From: Rubritalea tangerina
GTDB taxonomy: Bacteria > Verrucomicrobiota > Verrucomicrobiia > Verrucomicrobiales > Akkermansiaceae
Reading direction: 5' to 3'
Length of the DNA: 64,000 nucleotides
Assembly: GCF_042683245.1 (NCBI RefSeq)
Contig: NZ_JBHUJB010000021.1
Span: 186,001-250,000, forward strand
Part shown: positions 9,674-19,347 of the stretch, piece after piece
Layout: every line of letters starts with the position of its first letter
Numbering within the stretch: position 1 is the stretch's first letter
The notes under the pieces: model-generated
The model's database searches: none
Seen by the model: only the letters and a program-made list of their open reading frames with translations
Told to the model about the DNA's origin: nothing
Made by a program: the position numbers and the translations under genes

Positions 9674-12600
9674 CTAAATCTCATGCGGCTTAGGAATCGT
9701 GTTGCCGTAGCGATGGGTGCACTCCGAAATAGATTGCTCGCGGAAGTAATGAAGTAACTCAATACGGCCATTTAAGAGCACCTTCCAGTCTATTAGCTGC
9801 GTCGCGGCATCATTGGCTGCCCTACGGAGTCCCTCAGAAGCTCCTACAGCACGAATGCTCGCATACTTACTTGCATCAGCCCCAAGTCGCTTGATCAGTT
9901 GGGCTTCAGATTCCACTGAGCAAACCGCACCTCCCGTCTGCGATAGTTTCTCACTTGAAGACACCTCGACAGGTACGCCTGCAGTTTTTGCAGCTAAAAG
10001 AACCACAGCGAATTCACTACCTTCCAGTCCATCAGCTCGCACCAAAAGACGCTTCAATGGAACGTATCGGAAATGGTTCGTTTCGCCATGAAGCTGTGTT
10101 GGGTCGTGCTCAAGGCTAAATTCCTTTGCCATCCAATAGGCAAAGCTACCCGCTGCTGCATCGAGCAATTCACCCTGAACTGCACCTTTCTTGAGCTCCT
10201 CCAATAATGCCTGCACATCTTTACGCACACCCGCACGGTTGCTTGGAAGTCCACTTTGCTCCCACTCCGCAAAGATCGAAACATAGTTAGGGCCACCCGC
10301 TTTTGCTCCAGGCCCAAAACAGGAATTCTTCCATCCACCAAATGGCTGACGGCGTACAATCGCTCCTGTTATCGGACGGTTGATATAAGCATTACCTACC
10401 TCCACTTGTTCTCTCCAAATCGCTATCTCGCGATCATCGAGAGTGTGGATGCCTCCAGTCAACCCAAAGTCAGAGTCGTTCTGAATGCGCATTGCCTCCT
10501 GCAAATCTGTCGCGCGAATCAAACCGAGCACTGGACCAAAGCATTCTGCCTTGTGAAACCAACTACCCTGCTTCACTCCCAATTTGATGCCTGGTGACCA
10601 GAGATGTGGATTACCTTCTAACATCTTAGGCTCTAGCAACCATTCCTCACCTTCATCAAGTGTCGTGAGCGCACGCTGTAGCTTTTCCTCAGGCTTCAAC
10701 ATCAATGGGGTTACAATCGAGGATGGGTCCCATGACTGACCCACAGTCAAACTCTCAACTGCATCCTTCAGCTGACGCATAAATGCAGGATTGTCATACA
10801 CATCAGCCTCAATGATCGCTAACGAGGAAGCGGAACACTTCTGCCCAGCGTGACCGAATGACCCCTTAACTAAGTCTTTAATTGCCTGATCTGGATCCGC
10901 TGCATTTGTGATGATTAATGAGTTCTTACCTGATGTCTCCGCGTAAAGGCGCATGTCAGCCTTCCAGTTCTGGAACATCCTACCAGTCTCATACGCACCA
11001 GTGAGAACTACCGCTCCAACGCGATCGCTAGATACCAAGCTGCGCCCAATCTCATTGTCCGGACACGGTACAAACTGAAGTACTTCGCGCGGCACACCCG
11101 CATCCCAAAGTTGATTCACCATCACCCAAGCTGTGTACACAGACTCTGGCGCAGGCTTCATGATCACACTATTGCCTGCCATCAAACCTGCTAAGATGCC
11201 TCCACACGGAATCGCGTAGGGGAAATTCCATGGCGGTGTAATCACAACCGTGCCTAATGGTTTAAATTCTGTGCCGTCTAACATGCCATCCCAGCTGAGA
11301 CTGTCGGCATAGTAATTTGCAAAATCCACAGCCTCACTCACCTCTGCATCAGCTTCGGGAGCAGCTTTTCCTGCTTCCTGGACCATGACAGCAATTGACT
11401 CGCCGCGCTTGCGCTCAATCTCTATCGCAACGTCCTTGAGTATCTTGGCGCGTTCCTCGATGCTCTTTTGCGCCCACGCTCCCTGCGATTGCTCGGCTAC
11501 ATCTAAAGCGCGCTGAACCTCCTCGGCGCTGGCCAATGAATACTGATAGAGGTTCTCGTTCTTCGATGGGTCAATCCCCTGCCCTTTTTGCTCAGTAACG
11601 ATCAACTCACCACCAATCTGTAGTGGAATGTCAGCGATAGCCGCCTGCTTCACCTGCTCGACCTTATCCTGAATCCAATAGGCATTCTTTCGCAAACTCC
11701 AGTCCGTGTCAGCATTGTTGTGGAATGGCTTGGTGTAATCTACTTCATACTGTTCGCTTGCACGGTCCATTGTACGGTTAGGTGTGTCTTGTACCGTGTC
11801 TTTAATAGCACAGGCATCAAAGAACATCTGCTTTTGCTTGTTCCATTTTGGACACCCTGGCTTCATTCCAAAAATGTCATGCAAAAAGTTCTCCTCGTGC
11901 GTGTTCTCATCTAAACGACGCACCAAGTATGAAATGGCTGAGTGGAAATCTTCCTTCTTAACCACTGGGGCATAGCGCAATAAACCACCTGCTAAGTCTT
12001 GCACTGCACGTGCCTGATGGTTTGCCATGCCCTCCAGCATTTCTAGCTCAACGTGTTCTTCTACGCCCTCGCGCGCTCTCACAAGTAAGGAATAAGAAAT
12101 CTCAAAGAGGTTGTGTGACGCTATGCCTAACTGAACGCTCTCTGCATTCTCTGGCTTGCAGCCGTAGAGCACCATGCGCTTGTAGTTGGCATCCACGTCT
12201 AACTTGCTTGTGTACGGCGCCTGTGGCCAGTCGTGAATACTCGCCTCTACTGATTCCATTGCTAAGTTGGCCCCCTTCACAATACGCACCTTGATCGATG
12301 CATCACCAGCAGCGGTACGCTTCTTCGCCCACTCAGTTAATTCAATCTGTACTTTGTGTGAGTCAGGTAAGTACGCCTGCAGAACAATACCAGCACGCAA
12401 CTTCTTGAATTCTTCCTCATCTAACACTTGCATGAAAGCATCACAGGTCAAACGAAGGTCACGGTATTCTTCCATGTCCAAGTTCACAAACTTAGGGCAT
12501 GTCTCCCCCACTTCATTCACAAACGTATGCTCTTGGGCACAGCGATATAAACGTCTAATCCGATCTTTAATTAACTCGAGTGTCTGATCGTAAGCTACCA

Positions 12601-13210
12601 AGTTGATCTGAGAAAATACTGCGGAGATTTTCACTGAGATGTACTCACAGTCAGGACTTGCTAGTCTATCAAGAACCTGCTGCATACGATTTTCAGCTTC
12701 GTGCTCCCCAAGAATCGCCTCACCTAACTGGTTGATATTCATGCGAGTGCCTTGCTTTTTACGCTTCGCCAAGTGTGGCTTCAGCTTCTCATCCTCACTC
12801 GGTAAAATAACCTGATCACTCTCGGCGCGCATCTTTTGAGTAACAGCAGGCATCACCATGTCTGGTGCCAGACCTGAAGCAATCGCTCCCACGCGCATTG
12901 CCACTTGCTCATGCAGTGGCAAATAGGTTGGCACACCATATTGCTCTATCAAATAACGAAACTGGTTCGCCGAACGGTCATGGTTTGCTGGACGAAAAAC
13001 CTGATCAGCCATTGCTAAAGTTAATGCCTTACCTGCTGGGTCTTCCATCATCCGTGACATCTTCCAGGCTTGATACTTCTCTGAGAGTGTTTGCTGGCCT
13101 GCCGCCTTGTTCAAAATGATTTCTGCGAGCTCAATTGCCTTCTCTGCAAGTGCTGCGTCGCTGAGGCCCTGAAGCTGGGCTCCATCTAAAAGTGCTACCT
13201 TCGTTGACAT
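9674..13210 (-). CDS. putA: Bifunctional proline dehydrogenase / L-glutamate gamma-semialdehyde dehydrogenase
   Basis: PutA oxidises proline to pyrroline-5-carboxylate with FAD, then to glutamate with NAD+. The N-terminal half carries the proline dehydrogenase barrel (YISVKISAVFSQIN, VNLDMEEYRDLRLT, VRIVKGANLAMESVEA). The second half is an aldehyde dehydrogenase with NFPYAIP, the catalytic Glu in ETSGKNS and the catalytic Cys in HAGQKCSAS (Cys 792). At 1178 residues it matches the longer PutA type, with a C-terminal extension. No ribbon-helix-helix DNA-binding domain is seen at the N-terminus, so it is unlikely to be its own repressor. The divergent PAS-AraC gene at 13337 is the likely regulator. 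Confidence 0.95.
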   Translation of the reverse strand: MSTKVALLDGAQLQGLSDAALAEKAIELAEIILNKAAGQQTLSEKYQAWKMSRMMEDPAGKALTLAMADQVFRPANHDRSANQFRYLIEQYGVPTYLPLHEQVAMRVGAIASGLAPDMVMPAVTQKMRAESDQVILPSEDEKLKPHLAKRKKQGTRMNINQLGEAILGEHEAENRMQQVLDRLASPDCEYISVKISAVFSQINLVAYDQTLELIKDRIRRLYRCAQEHTFVNEVGETCPKFVNLDMEEYRDLRLTCDAFMQVLDEEEFKKLRAGIVLQAYLPDSHKVQIELTEWAKKRTAAGDASIKVRIVKGANLAMESVEASIHDWPQAPYTSKLDVDANYKRMVLYGCKPENAESVQLGIASHNLFEISYSLLVRAREGVEEHVELEMLEGMANHQARAVQDLAGGLLRYAPVVKKEDFHSAISYLVRRLDENTHEENFLHDIFGMKPGCPKWNKQKQMFFDACAIKDTVQDTPNRTMDRASEQYEVDYTKPFHNNADTDWSLRKNAYWIQDKVEQVKQAAIADIPLQIGGELIVTEQKGQGIDPSKNENLYQYSLASAEEVQRALDVAEQSQGAWAQKSIEERAKILKDVAIEIERKRGESIAVMVQEAGKAAPEADAEVSEAVDFANYYADSLSWDGMLDGTEFKPLGTVVITPPWNFPYAIPCGGILAGLMAGNSVIMKPAPESVYTAWVMVNQLWDAGVPREVLQFVPCPDNEIGRSLVSSDRVGAVVLTGAYETGRMFQNWKADMRLYAETSGKNSLIITNAADPDQAIKDLVKGSFGHAGQKCSASSLAIIEADVYDNPAFMRQLKDAVESLTVGQSWDPSSIVTPLMLKPEEKLQRALTTLDEGEEWLLEPKMLEGNPHLWSPGIKLGVKQGSWFHKAECFGPVLGLIRATDLQEAMRIQNDSDFGLTGGIHTLDDREIAIWREQVEVGNAYINRPITGAIVRRQPFGGWKNSCFGPGAKAGGPNYVSIFAEWEQSGLPSNRAGVRKDVQALLEELKKGAVQGELLDAAAGSFAYWMAKEFSLEHDPTQLHGETNHFRYVPLKRLLVRADGLEGSEFAVVLLAAKTAGVPVEVSSSEKLSQTGGAVCSVESEAQLIKRLGADASKYASIRAVGASEGLRRAANDAATQLIDWKVLLNGRIELLHYFREQSISECTHRYGNTIPKPHEI

Positions 13211-13336
13211 ACCCTCACTATAGTATAGCTCACCCCTGCCGTATTGTGCGTAGCAACTGTACTCTTTGTGAAAATTGGCAAATCAGTCGATTTCTCTTTT
13301 GTCACACCTCCCAAAACTGTCCAATCTCATACTGTA

Positions 13337-14074
13337 ATGCATACGCCAGATCTCGATACCTTCTTAGAACAACTCAGTACTCCCCTCATTGGGACCCGTC
13401 TCTTTGCGCAAATTCCTGACATTCTCTTCTGTATTAAAGACAGAGAAGGTCGCTATCTCACCACCAACCGAGCATTCGCTGACAAACTGAACCTTAAGTC
13501 CGCAAATGACATCATCGGAAAGACCGCCAACGACCTCTTCCCTCCCCATCTCGCTGAAATCTACACAGCTCAGGACGCTCACGTTCTCGACACCGGCAAT
13601 GAAATTATCGATCGCCTAGAGGTCATCACAAACAGTAAGGGTAGACTGGGTTGGCACCTTGCCAGCAAATTCCCCCTCATTGGCAAAGATGGTGAGATCC
13701 TAGGAATTGCTTCTATCTCTCGAGACCTCCAAACTCCCTGTGATGATGACTTGCGCTTTGCCGGCGTAGCTAAAGTCGTCACCTATATCCAAAAACACTA
13801 TGCTGAAAGCATTGACATCGCATCTATCGCTAAACGCGTCGACCTTTCAGTCACCCAGCTCGACCGCCGTATGCGCAAAGTTTTCAAGCTTTCAACCGCC
13901 CAATTTATCCGCAAAACACGCATTGCCGCTGCCACCACCGCACTCAAGTCTACGGAAAAAGCAATCTCTCAAATTGCTCAAGAATGCGGCTACAGCGACC
14001 AATCAGCATTCACCAGACAATTCACAGCCACAGTTGGCATGTCGCCTGGCGTCTACCGCTCCAAGCATAAGTAA
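13337..14074 (+). CDS. PAS domain / AraC-family transcriptional regulator
   Basis: A 245-residue protein with an N-terminal PAS sensor (DILFCIKDREGRYLTTNRAF, KTANDLFPPHLAEIY, KFPLIGKDGEILGIASISRD) and a C-terminal AraC-type HTH pair (SIDIASIAKRVDLSVTQLDR, ISQIAQECGYSDQSAFTRQF). ATG at 13337 is chosen because the upstream frame has no family character. It is divergent from putA with 126 bp between the starts, so it probably controls proline use. Divergent regulator genes of this type usually act on their neighbour; that is an inference here. Confidence 0.85.
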   Translation: MHTPDLDTFLEQLSTPLIGTRLFAQIPDILFCIKDREGRYLTTNRAFADKLNLKSANDIIGKTANDLFPPHLAEIYTAQDAHVLDTGNEIIDRLEVITNSKGRLGWHLASKFPLIGKDGEILGIASISRDLQTPCDDDLRFAGVAKVVTYIQKHYAESIDIASIAKRVDLSVTQLDRRMRKVFKLSTAQFIRKTRIAAATTALKSTEKAISQIAQECGYSDQSAFTRQFTATVGMSPGVYRSKHK

Positions 14075-14076
14075 CA

Positions 14077-14439
14077 ATGCCTCGATTCGAGAAGTTTTGT
14101 AAATACCTTGTGCTTTTCCTGTGCTTCATGGTTCTGATGACCTGTGCCAATGCTCTGATTTGGAATGAGCTAGTAGAAACAAAGGTCTATCTTTCAAATA
14201 ATATCAATTTCTTCTACCCACTCCTCTCTAGCGGGTACTTCTCGCCGGGCGCTTGGTACTCAGATCACTTCGACACAGTAACCGCAATCGATAACACCCG
14301 CAGCTTCAAGTGCACCGACCAAGTCTTAGCCGGCTGGAACAACTCTAGAATCTCCATCATCTGGTTCGTACTCGTTTTCTCTAAACTCATCCTATCAGGA
14401 ACTCTAACTCATTGGTCAGCAAAGCGGCTCCCCTACTGA
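14077..14439 (+). CDS. Small membrane protein of unknown function
   Basis: A 120-residue protein with a hydrophobic segment near the N-terminus (YLVLFLCFMVLMTCANAL) and another near the C-terminus (ISIIWFVLVFSKLILSG). The aromatic-rich loop between them would lie outside the membrane. It starts 2 bp after the PAS-AraC stop codon, so it is probably co-transcribed. I do not recognise the family. A terminator follows immediately. Confidence 0.6.
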   Translation: MPRFEKFCKYLVLFLCFMVLMTCANALIWNELVETKVYLSNNINFFYPLLSSGYFSPGAWYSDHFDTVTAIDNTRSFKCTDQVLAGWNNSRISIIWFVLVFSKLILSGTLTHWSAKRLPY

Positions 14440-14448
14440 ACAACAAAA

Positions 14449-14471
14449 AAGGCGACCCACTGGATCGCCTT
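14449..14471. terminator. Hairpin terminator between convergent genes
   Basis: Stem AAGGCGA / TCGCCTT flanked by an A-run on the left and a T/A-rich stretch on the right. It lies between the plus-strand membrane protein and minus-strand frr and could serve both directions. Confidence 0.7.
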
Positions 14472-14497
14472 CTTCAAAAATAAATTCTGTCTGCTAA

Positions 14498-15064
14498 TTA
14501 GACAGTCATCACCTCTGCTTCTTTCTCAGCAGTGGCCGCGTCAGCTGCCTTGACGAACTTGTCAGTCAAAGCCTGGATGTCGCTCTCAAAATCGCGAAGG
14601 CTATCTTCCGTGAGAACATTCTCAGCTTTCATCTTCTTGCCTGCATCCATGCCGTCTTTACGACAACCACGGAGACGCACCTTGATGTCTTCAGAGATAG
14701 TCTTCACGCGCTTCACCATTTCCTGACGACGCTCTTCTGTGAGCTCAGGGATAGGAAGTCGCAGAGTCTTGCCTTCGTTGACTGGGTTGAAGCCCAACTG
14801 CGCCTCGCGAATGCCGCGATCGATATCTTCCACCGTGCTGGCATCGTATGGCTGAATCATGATCTGACGTGGCTCAGGCGTCGTAATGACAGCAAGCTCA
14901 CGCAGCTTCATTTTGCTGCCGTAGGATTTCACGTCGACAACCACATTTTCCACCAATGCTGGTGATGCTTTGCCAGTACGAACGGAGCCAAACTCCACAC
15001 CCATGTGTTCAATGGCTGCTTCCATTGACATTTCGATTTCTTCGAGAACTGATGATGGTTCCAT
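14498..15064 (-). CDS. frr: Ribosome recycling factor
   Basis: A 188-residue cytoplasmic protein that, with EF-G, splits the post-termination ribosome. Family signatures are clear: SVRTGKASPALVENVVVDVKSYG near the N-terminus, ITTPEPRQIMIQPYD, and the C-terminal RRQEMVKRVKTISEDIKVRLR helix. Length matches the family. It lies 24 bp downstream of pyrH, the conserved pyrH-frr order of many bacteria, so both are probably on one transcript. Confidence 0.96.
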   Translation of the reverse strand: MEPSSVLEEIEMSMEAAIEHMGVEFGSVRTGKASPALVENVVVDVKSYGSKMKLRELAVITTPEPRQIMIQPYDASTVEDIDRGIREAQLGFNPVNEGKTLRLPIPELTEERRQEMVKRVKTISEDIKVRLRGCRKDGMDAGKKMKAENVLTEDSLRDFESDIQALTDKFVKAADAATAEKEAEVMTV

Positions 15065-15088
15065 AATATCTATTTCTGTATCTTAAAT

Positions 15089-15820
15089 TTAACCCTCGTT
15101 ACTTACCACTGTGCCAATGGGCGCTCCTTTGATTACCTTGGCAATGTTGCCATGCTCGTTGAGATCAAACACAATGATTGGAATGTTGTTATCCATGCAC
15201 AGGGAGAATGCTGTAGAGTCCATCACTGCCAGCTGGTCAGTGAGGCAACGCTGGAATGATATGCTGTCGAAACGAGTCGCTTCTGGATCTTTCTTGGGGT
15301 CTGCACTATAAACGCCATCCACCATTGTGGCCTTCAAGATTGCGCACGCACCCATCTCACTGGCTCGCAGTGCGGAAGTCGTGTCCGTTGAGAAAAAGGG
15401 ACTTCCCGTACCTGCAGCAAATACTACCACAGTGCCTTCAGACAAGTGACGGGATGCCTTGCGGCGGATAAATGGCTCAGCCACATTTTTCATCTCAATC
15501 GCTGACTGCACGATACACGGAACACCCTCAGCTTCGAGTGCACTCTGCACTGCCAGTGCATTCATCACCGTTGCCATCATCCCTACATAATCCGCAGTGG
15601 CTCGGTCCATACCTCGTGCACTCGCACTGGCGCCGCGCCAAAAGTTTCCTCCACCCACTACAATAGCTATCTCCACACCCGCTTCATGAGCTTCCTTAAT
15701 CTCAAGAGCGATCCTCCCTACAATTTCTGGTGAGATGTTATCTTGACTACCAACTTCACGGAGGGCTTCTCCGCTTAACTTTAGGACAACGCGTTTGAAG
15801 GATCGGTTTGTTTCACTCAT
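15089..15820 (-). CDS. pyrH: UMP kinase
   Basis: A 243-residue amino-acid-kinase-fold enzyme that phosphorylates UMP to UDP. Visible signatures are KLSGEAL at the N-terminus, IVVGGGNFWRG, the MMATVMNALA stretch, FAAGTGSPFFSTDTTSALRA and KATMVDGVYSADPKKDP. Length and motif order are those of bacterial PyrH. frr follows directly. Confidence 0.96.
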   Translation of the reverse strand: MSETNRSFKRVVLKLSGEALREVGSQDNISPEIVGRIALEIKEAHEAGVEIAIVVGGGNFWRGASASARGMDRATADYVGMMATVMNALAVQSALEAEGVPCIVQSAIEMKNVAEPFIRRKASRHLSEGTVVVFAAGTGSPFFSTDTTSALRASEMGACAILKATMVDGVYSADPKKDPEATRFDSISFQRCLTDQLAVMDSTAFSLCMDNNIPIIVFDLNEHGNIAKVIKGAPIGTVVSNEG

Positions 15821-15962
15821 AGCTCAGCTGACATTTAAAAAACAAATTGCCGAGACTCATGCAATCTCTATATCTAGGAATGCTGGGAAAAGTCACTTCC
15901 ACCCCAGTTTAGCCCCTCACATCTGCCCTCTCACCCGATGCAAGCACCCTATCCACACCAGT

Positions 15963-16559
15963 CTACTCACCTTGCTTGGCAACAAACCGCTGACTTAATT
16001 TACTGAGTTGCTCAATCTGCGGTCCTTTCTTATCGCTCGCAACCAATATTGCGCAGGGCATTCCCTCGCGTAAATAAGCCGCGCCATAATCTTGAATCGT
16101 CTTCTTCAAGGCGGCCACACTCAACTTTACAACATCACTGAGTGAGACCTCTAACTCTTTTGGCACCTCCGCGTTAGTAACATCCACGGTGACCAATAGC
16201 CCCTGATCTCCATACACTGCTGCCAACTTTAATTTGGCCAAGACAATCAAGTTAGCCTCAGGCTCATCATAGCCACCAATGCTCGCAAGCTTGTGGCTCA
16301 GCGCCACCGCATTAATAAGATCCTCAGGTAGCGCTCCCGATAGTACAACCGGTCGTGACATCAGCACTGTATAGTCCACACCGCTCTCCTTGCCCATTAC
16401 GCTCGTGATGTCAGTGCCATGCAACGATAAGGGCTGCCAAACTCGATAAACAGACTTCGTCGACCCACTCGCGAAGCCCGCGATTAGTGCTAGTAAAATG
16501 AAAACTTTAGAGAGCATGAATGCCAAATTACGCCACTTGCTGGCACTCTGGCTAGACAT
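15963..16559 (-). CDS. Membrane-anchored protein of unknown function, end of the corrinoid operon
   Basis: A 198-residue protein with one N-terminal hydrophobic segment (LAFMLSKVFILLALIAGFAS) that could be a signal anchor, followed by a soluble domain. No known motif was recognised. It starts 22 bp after the unknown gene at 16582-17649 and shares its strand, so it is probably the last gene of the cobalamin-riboswitch operon. A role in corrinoid use is suggested only by position. Confidence 0.65.
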   Translation of the reverse strand: MSSQSASKWRNLAFMLSKVFILLALIAGFASGSTKSVYRVWQPLSLHGTDITSVMGKESGVDYTVLMSRPVVLSGALPEDLINAVALSHKLASIGGYDEPEANLIVLAKLKLAAVYGDQGLLVTVDVTNAEVPKELEVSLSDVVKLSVAALKKTIQDYGAAYLREGMPCAILVASDKKGPQIEQLSKLSQRFVAKQGE

Positions 16560-16581
16560 TTTCCTTTGGCCGCTTGCATAC

Positions 16582-17649
16582 CTAACGCTTCAAACCAACA
16601 TAACCATCCACCTCATCCGGAGATCGAATCACACGTGGGTCATTAAGTATCAACTTCTCAAGTTGATTTCTAGCCACCCCTGATAAAGCAAATTCACGTG
16701 CCACTGCATTATTGTGATAGTCCATCAGCCTCTCCTGCTTCGTGTTACCATCCAGAGTCTCATGCGCATCCGTAACTAACTTTGCAAAGCCACCACCAAA
16801 TACTTTTGTTAGCTCATAGCTCCAGTTTACATGCCGGTATGCATCCTCTGGAAATTGACTATTCGCTACCTTCTTCTCTTTAGCTCGCTTCCTAGCATCA
16901 TCAGACAAGTACATGATCACTGGTGCGCGTAATGGATAGGTTGCTAGAATCTCTAACATTGCGTCACTTACATTGAGTTGAGCCTTATCGCGGATCTGTT
17001 CAAGATCTTCCACCTTGAATCGCAAGGCACGCTTACCATTATCCAGCCGCTCCGTGTACAACAAAGCATCCACCGTCACGTCGCCTCCCACAGGAACTGA
17101 TACATATCCAGAAAAATTAAAATCAGCATCCACTTCGTTCTCATCAAACAATGCCTCCAACCTCCCATAGCTCTCCCTCAATGCCGACTCTGGAGATAAT
17201 AATGACATGGGAGCACTCATGAATGAGCCTGAACGAAAACCGCCAAATGGAAAATCCTCCGGCACATCCTCAGAGTGTAACACCACCGAGAAATCCTGAA
17301 CCTGCACCCGAATCTTTGGTGGAAATATCCCAGCCGCCGTAACTTCTACGGCCTGAGCCTCAATCCTTGAACGCACCTTGTCTTTGTTGGTGATACCAAT
17401 ATCAAACTCACTCACCACCCCCTGACTACGTGCCTCAAATGGGCTTGGGATTTGAATCGCCCCTCCCTCTAATCCTACCAACTCAACTCCAGCCTTTTTC
17501 GACTTCTCAGCAACCTTTGCCACCACTCTGTCCACTACCATATTGGCAATCCAGTGACGCGAAAACCAGAGAACACTCGATATGGCCAACACAATGACAC
17601 CAAACCTCACTAACCTCTTCCTCCACTTTCTAGATAACTTCCTTCTCAT
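16582..17649 (-). CDS. Single-pass membrane protein of unknown function in the corrinoid operon
   Basis: About 355 residues with a basic N-terminus (RRKLSRKWRKR), one hydrophobic segment (FGVIVLAISSVLWF) and a large, probably periplasmic domain. The start overlaps the permease stop as TGATG, implying translational coupling; a GTG three bases earlier is also possible. No family motif was recognised. The layout (short basic cytoplasmic tail, one helix, long beta-rich stretch) is like AsmA-type or envelope-spanning proteins, but I cannot assign it. Confidence 0.65.
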   Translation of the reverse strand: MRRKLSRKWRKRLVRFGVIVLAISSVLWFSRHWIANMVVDRVVAKVAEKSKKAGVELVGLEGGAIQIPSPFEARSQGVVSEFDIGITNKDKVRSRIEAQAVEVTAAGIFPPKIRVQVQDFSVVLHSEDVPEDFPFGGFRSGSFMSAPMSLLSPESALRESYGRLEALFDENEVDADFNFSGYVSVPVGGDVTVDALLYTERLDNGKRALRFKVEDLEQIRDKAQLNVSDAMLEILATYPLRAPVIMYLSDDARKRAKEKKVANSQFPEDAYRHVNWSYELTKVFGGGFAKLVTDAHETLDGNTKQERLMDYHNNAVAREFALSGVARNQLEKLILNDPRVIRSPDEVDGYVGLKR

Positions 17650-18617
17650 CACTGACGAACCTTCTTTAAGAGAACGATTAAGAAAAATGGTGCTCCTATC
17701 AAGGCCGTGATAATGCCAACTGGCAAATCCGAGCCCACCGTCACACCTCGTGCTAGTGTGTCACACCAAACCAAAAACACGCCGCCAAATAATATCACTA
17801 ACCACACCAATTCCCTGTGAACCACACCAAACAACATCCTACAAAAGTGCGGTACCATAATCCCAATAAACCCAATCGGCCCACAGACTGATACCACGCC
17901 TGCCATCATCAATGACACCGCAAAAAATAACACCCGCCTCACGCGCTTCACCTCCACACCCCGACTCAACGCAAGCTCATCACCCACAGAAATGACATCC
18001 AGCTCACTTCTGTATTGTGCAATAAATATCACACCCACCAATACAAAGGGAGCCACAGTAAGCACTCCATCGTAATCAGCTTGCCCCAGACTCCCCATCG
18101 TCCAACGCATCATCTTAAACATGCTGCCAGCATCAGCAAAATATTGCGTCAACATCGTCAAACTAGAGAAAAAGAAACTAAGAATAACCCCACCAAGGAG
18201 CAAACTCACAGTCGCTAAGCCACCCGCCCATTTAGCGAGATGATAAACTAACATGACCGAAAGCAAGGCTCCCAGAAGTGCAGCTAAAGAAAGCCCACTG
18301 ACACCTAACAGTGAGAAGTTTACCCCAAAGTTGATCCATAAGGCCACACTGAATGTCGATCCGCTAGCGACTCCTAGCGTGTAGGGTGTTGCGAGCGGAT
18401 TGCGAAACATCGCTTGAAAAACAAGCCCACCCAATGCCAAGGCCGCCCCACATAGGAATGCCATCATTACTCTAGGGACACGCACCTCCCAGTAAACCAA
18501 ATGCTCAGTACTAGACCTCTCAGGTAACCACAGAAATGCCTCTCCCATGCTAGGAGCAATAAAAACACTCAGCATTGCCAGCAAAACCATCCACCAAACC
18601 CTAGGCTTCATTCCCAC
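17649..18617 (-). CDS. FecCD/BtuC-family ABC transporter permease
   Basis: A 322-residue polytopic inner-membrane protein with the FecCD signatures VPRVMMAFLCGAALALGGLVFQAMFRNPLATPYTLGVASG near the N-terminus and CGPIGFIGIMVPHFCRMLFG and GVTVGSDLPVGIITALIGAPFFLIVLL near the end. The riboswitch and TonB-dependent receptor upstream point to corrinoid rather than siderophore transport. Its 5' end overlaps the ATPase gene by 17 bp and its stop overlaps the next gene. Confidence 0.9.
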   Translation of the reverse strand: MGMKPRVWWMVLLAMLSVFIAPSMGEAFLWLPERSSTEHLVYWEVRVPRVMMAFLCGAALALGGLVFQAMFRNPLATPYTLGVASGSTFSVALWINFGVNFSLLGVSGLSLAALLGALLSVMLVYHLAKWAGGLATVSLLLGGVILSFFFSSLTMLTQYFADAGSMFKMMRWTMGSLGQADYDGVLTVAPFVLVGVIFIAQYRSELDVISVGDELALSRGVEVKRVRRVLFFAVSLMMAGVVSVCGPIGFIGIMVPHFCRMLFGVVHRELVWLVILFGGVFLVWCDTLARGVTVGSDLPVGIITALIGAPFFLIVLLKKVRQ

Positions 18618-19347
18618 CTCCGTTCAAATGCTCAACCACCGCACCACCGAATAAACCTTCCACTCCGCCTTCGCTAAAAAAGTCACTGGATTTCTCATCC
18701 GCAAAAACGGCACCTGAATCCAGTGCTAAAACGCGCTGAAACCTCTGCTGAGCCCAAACTAAATCGTGAGTGACTACCACTACCGTGACCCACTCAGGTA
18801 ACCCAGCAATAGCCGACTGAACATCTAACCTCTGAGCCGGATCTAGATGGGCAAGCGGCTCATCGAGTAAAAGAATGCCTGCCCTCTGAGCTAATCCCGC
18901 AGCAATGCACACACGCTGACGTTCGCCACCACTCAATGATGAAACTCTGCGCTTCGCAAACGCATCTACCTGCATTAATGCCATTGCTTCAGCCACCTCT
19001 GGGTCAGCCGCACTACCTCCATGGGCATACCGGCCCATCCCAATGAATTCTTCAACACTGTAGGCTACTTCAGCAGCTAACAACTGAGGAACGTAGGCCA
19101 TTTTTTTTGCCAGTTCCTTGCGGCTGTAATCATTAATTCCTACACCCCCGACTTCCACAGTCCCACCTTGTATCTCCTGCGTTCCTAGGATGACCCTGAG
19201 CAAAGTCGTTTTTCCCGCTCCATTCGGTCCAATGATAGCCGTGTGCGCACCAGCCCTCAGATCAAAATCAACCTCATTGAGAAGCAATTTATTGCGCTTC
19301 CTAACCACCACTGAACGGCAACAAACGACTACATCAGACACCTCCAC
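18601..19347 (-). CDS. ABC transporter ATP-binding protein, BtuD-like
   Basis: A 248-residue ATPase with Walker A GPNGAGKTT, Q-loop YVPQLL, signature LSGGERQRVCIA, Walker B ILLLDEPLAHLD and the switch His in VVVTHD. It powers import through the permease encoded next to it. It overlaps the binding-protein gene by 14 bp and the permease gene by 17 bp. Confidence 0.92.
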   Translation of the reverse strand: MEVSDVVVCCRSVVVRKRNKLLLNEVDFDLRAGAHTAIIGPNGAGKTTLLRVILGTQEIQGGTVEVGGVGINDYSRKELAKKMAYVPQLLAAEVAYSVEEFIGMGRYAHGGSAADPEVAEAMALMQVDAFAKRRVSSLSGGERQRVCIAAGLAQRAGILLLDEPLAHLDPAQRLDVQSAIAGLPEWVTVVVVTHDLVWAQQRFQRVLALDSGAVFADEKSSDFFSEGGVEGLFGGAVVEHLNGGGNEA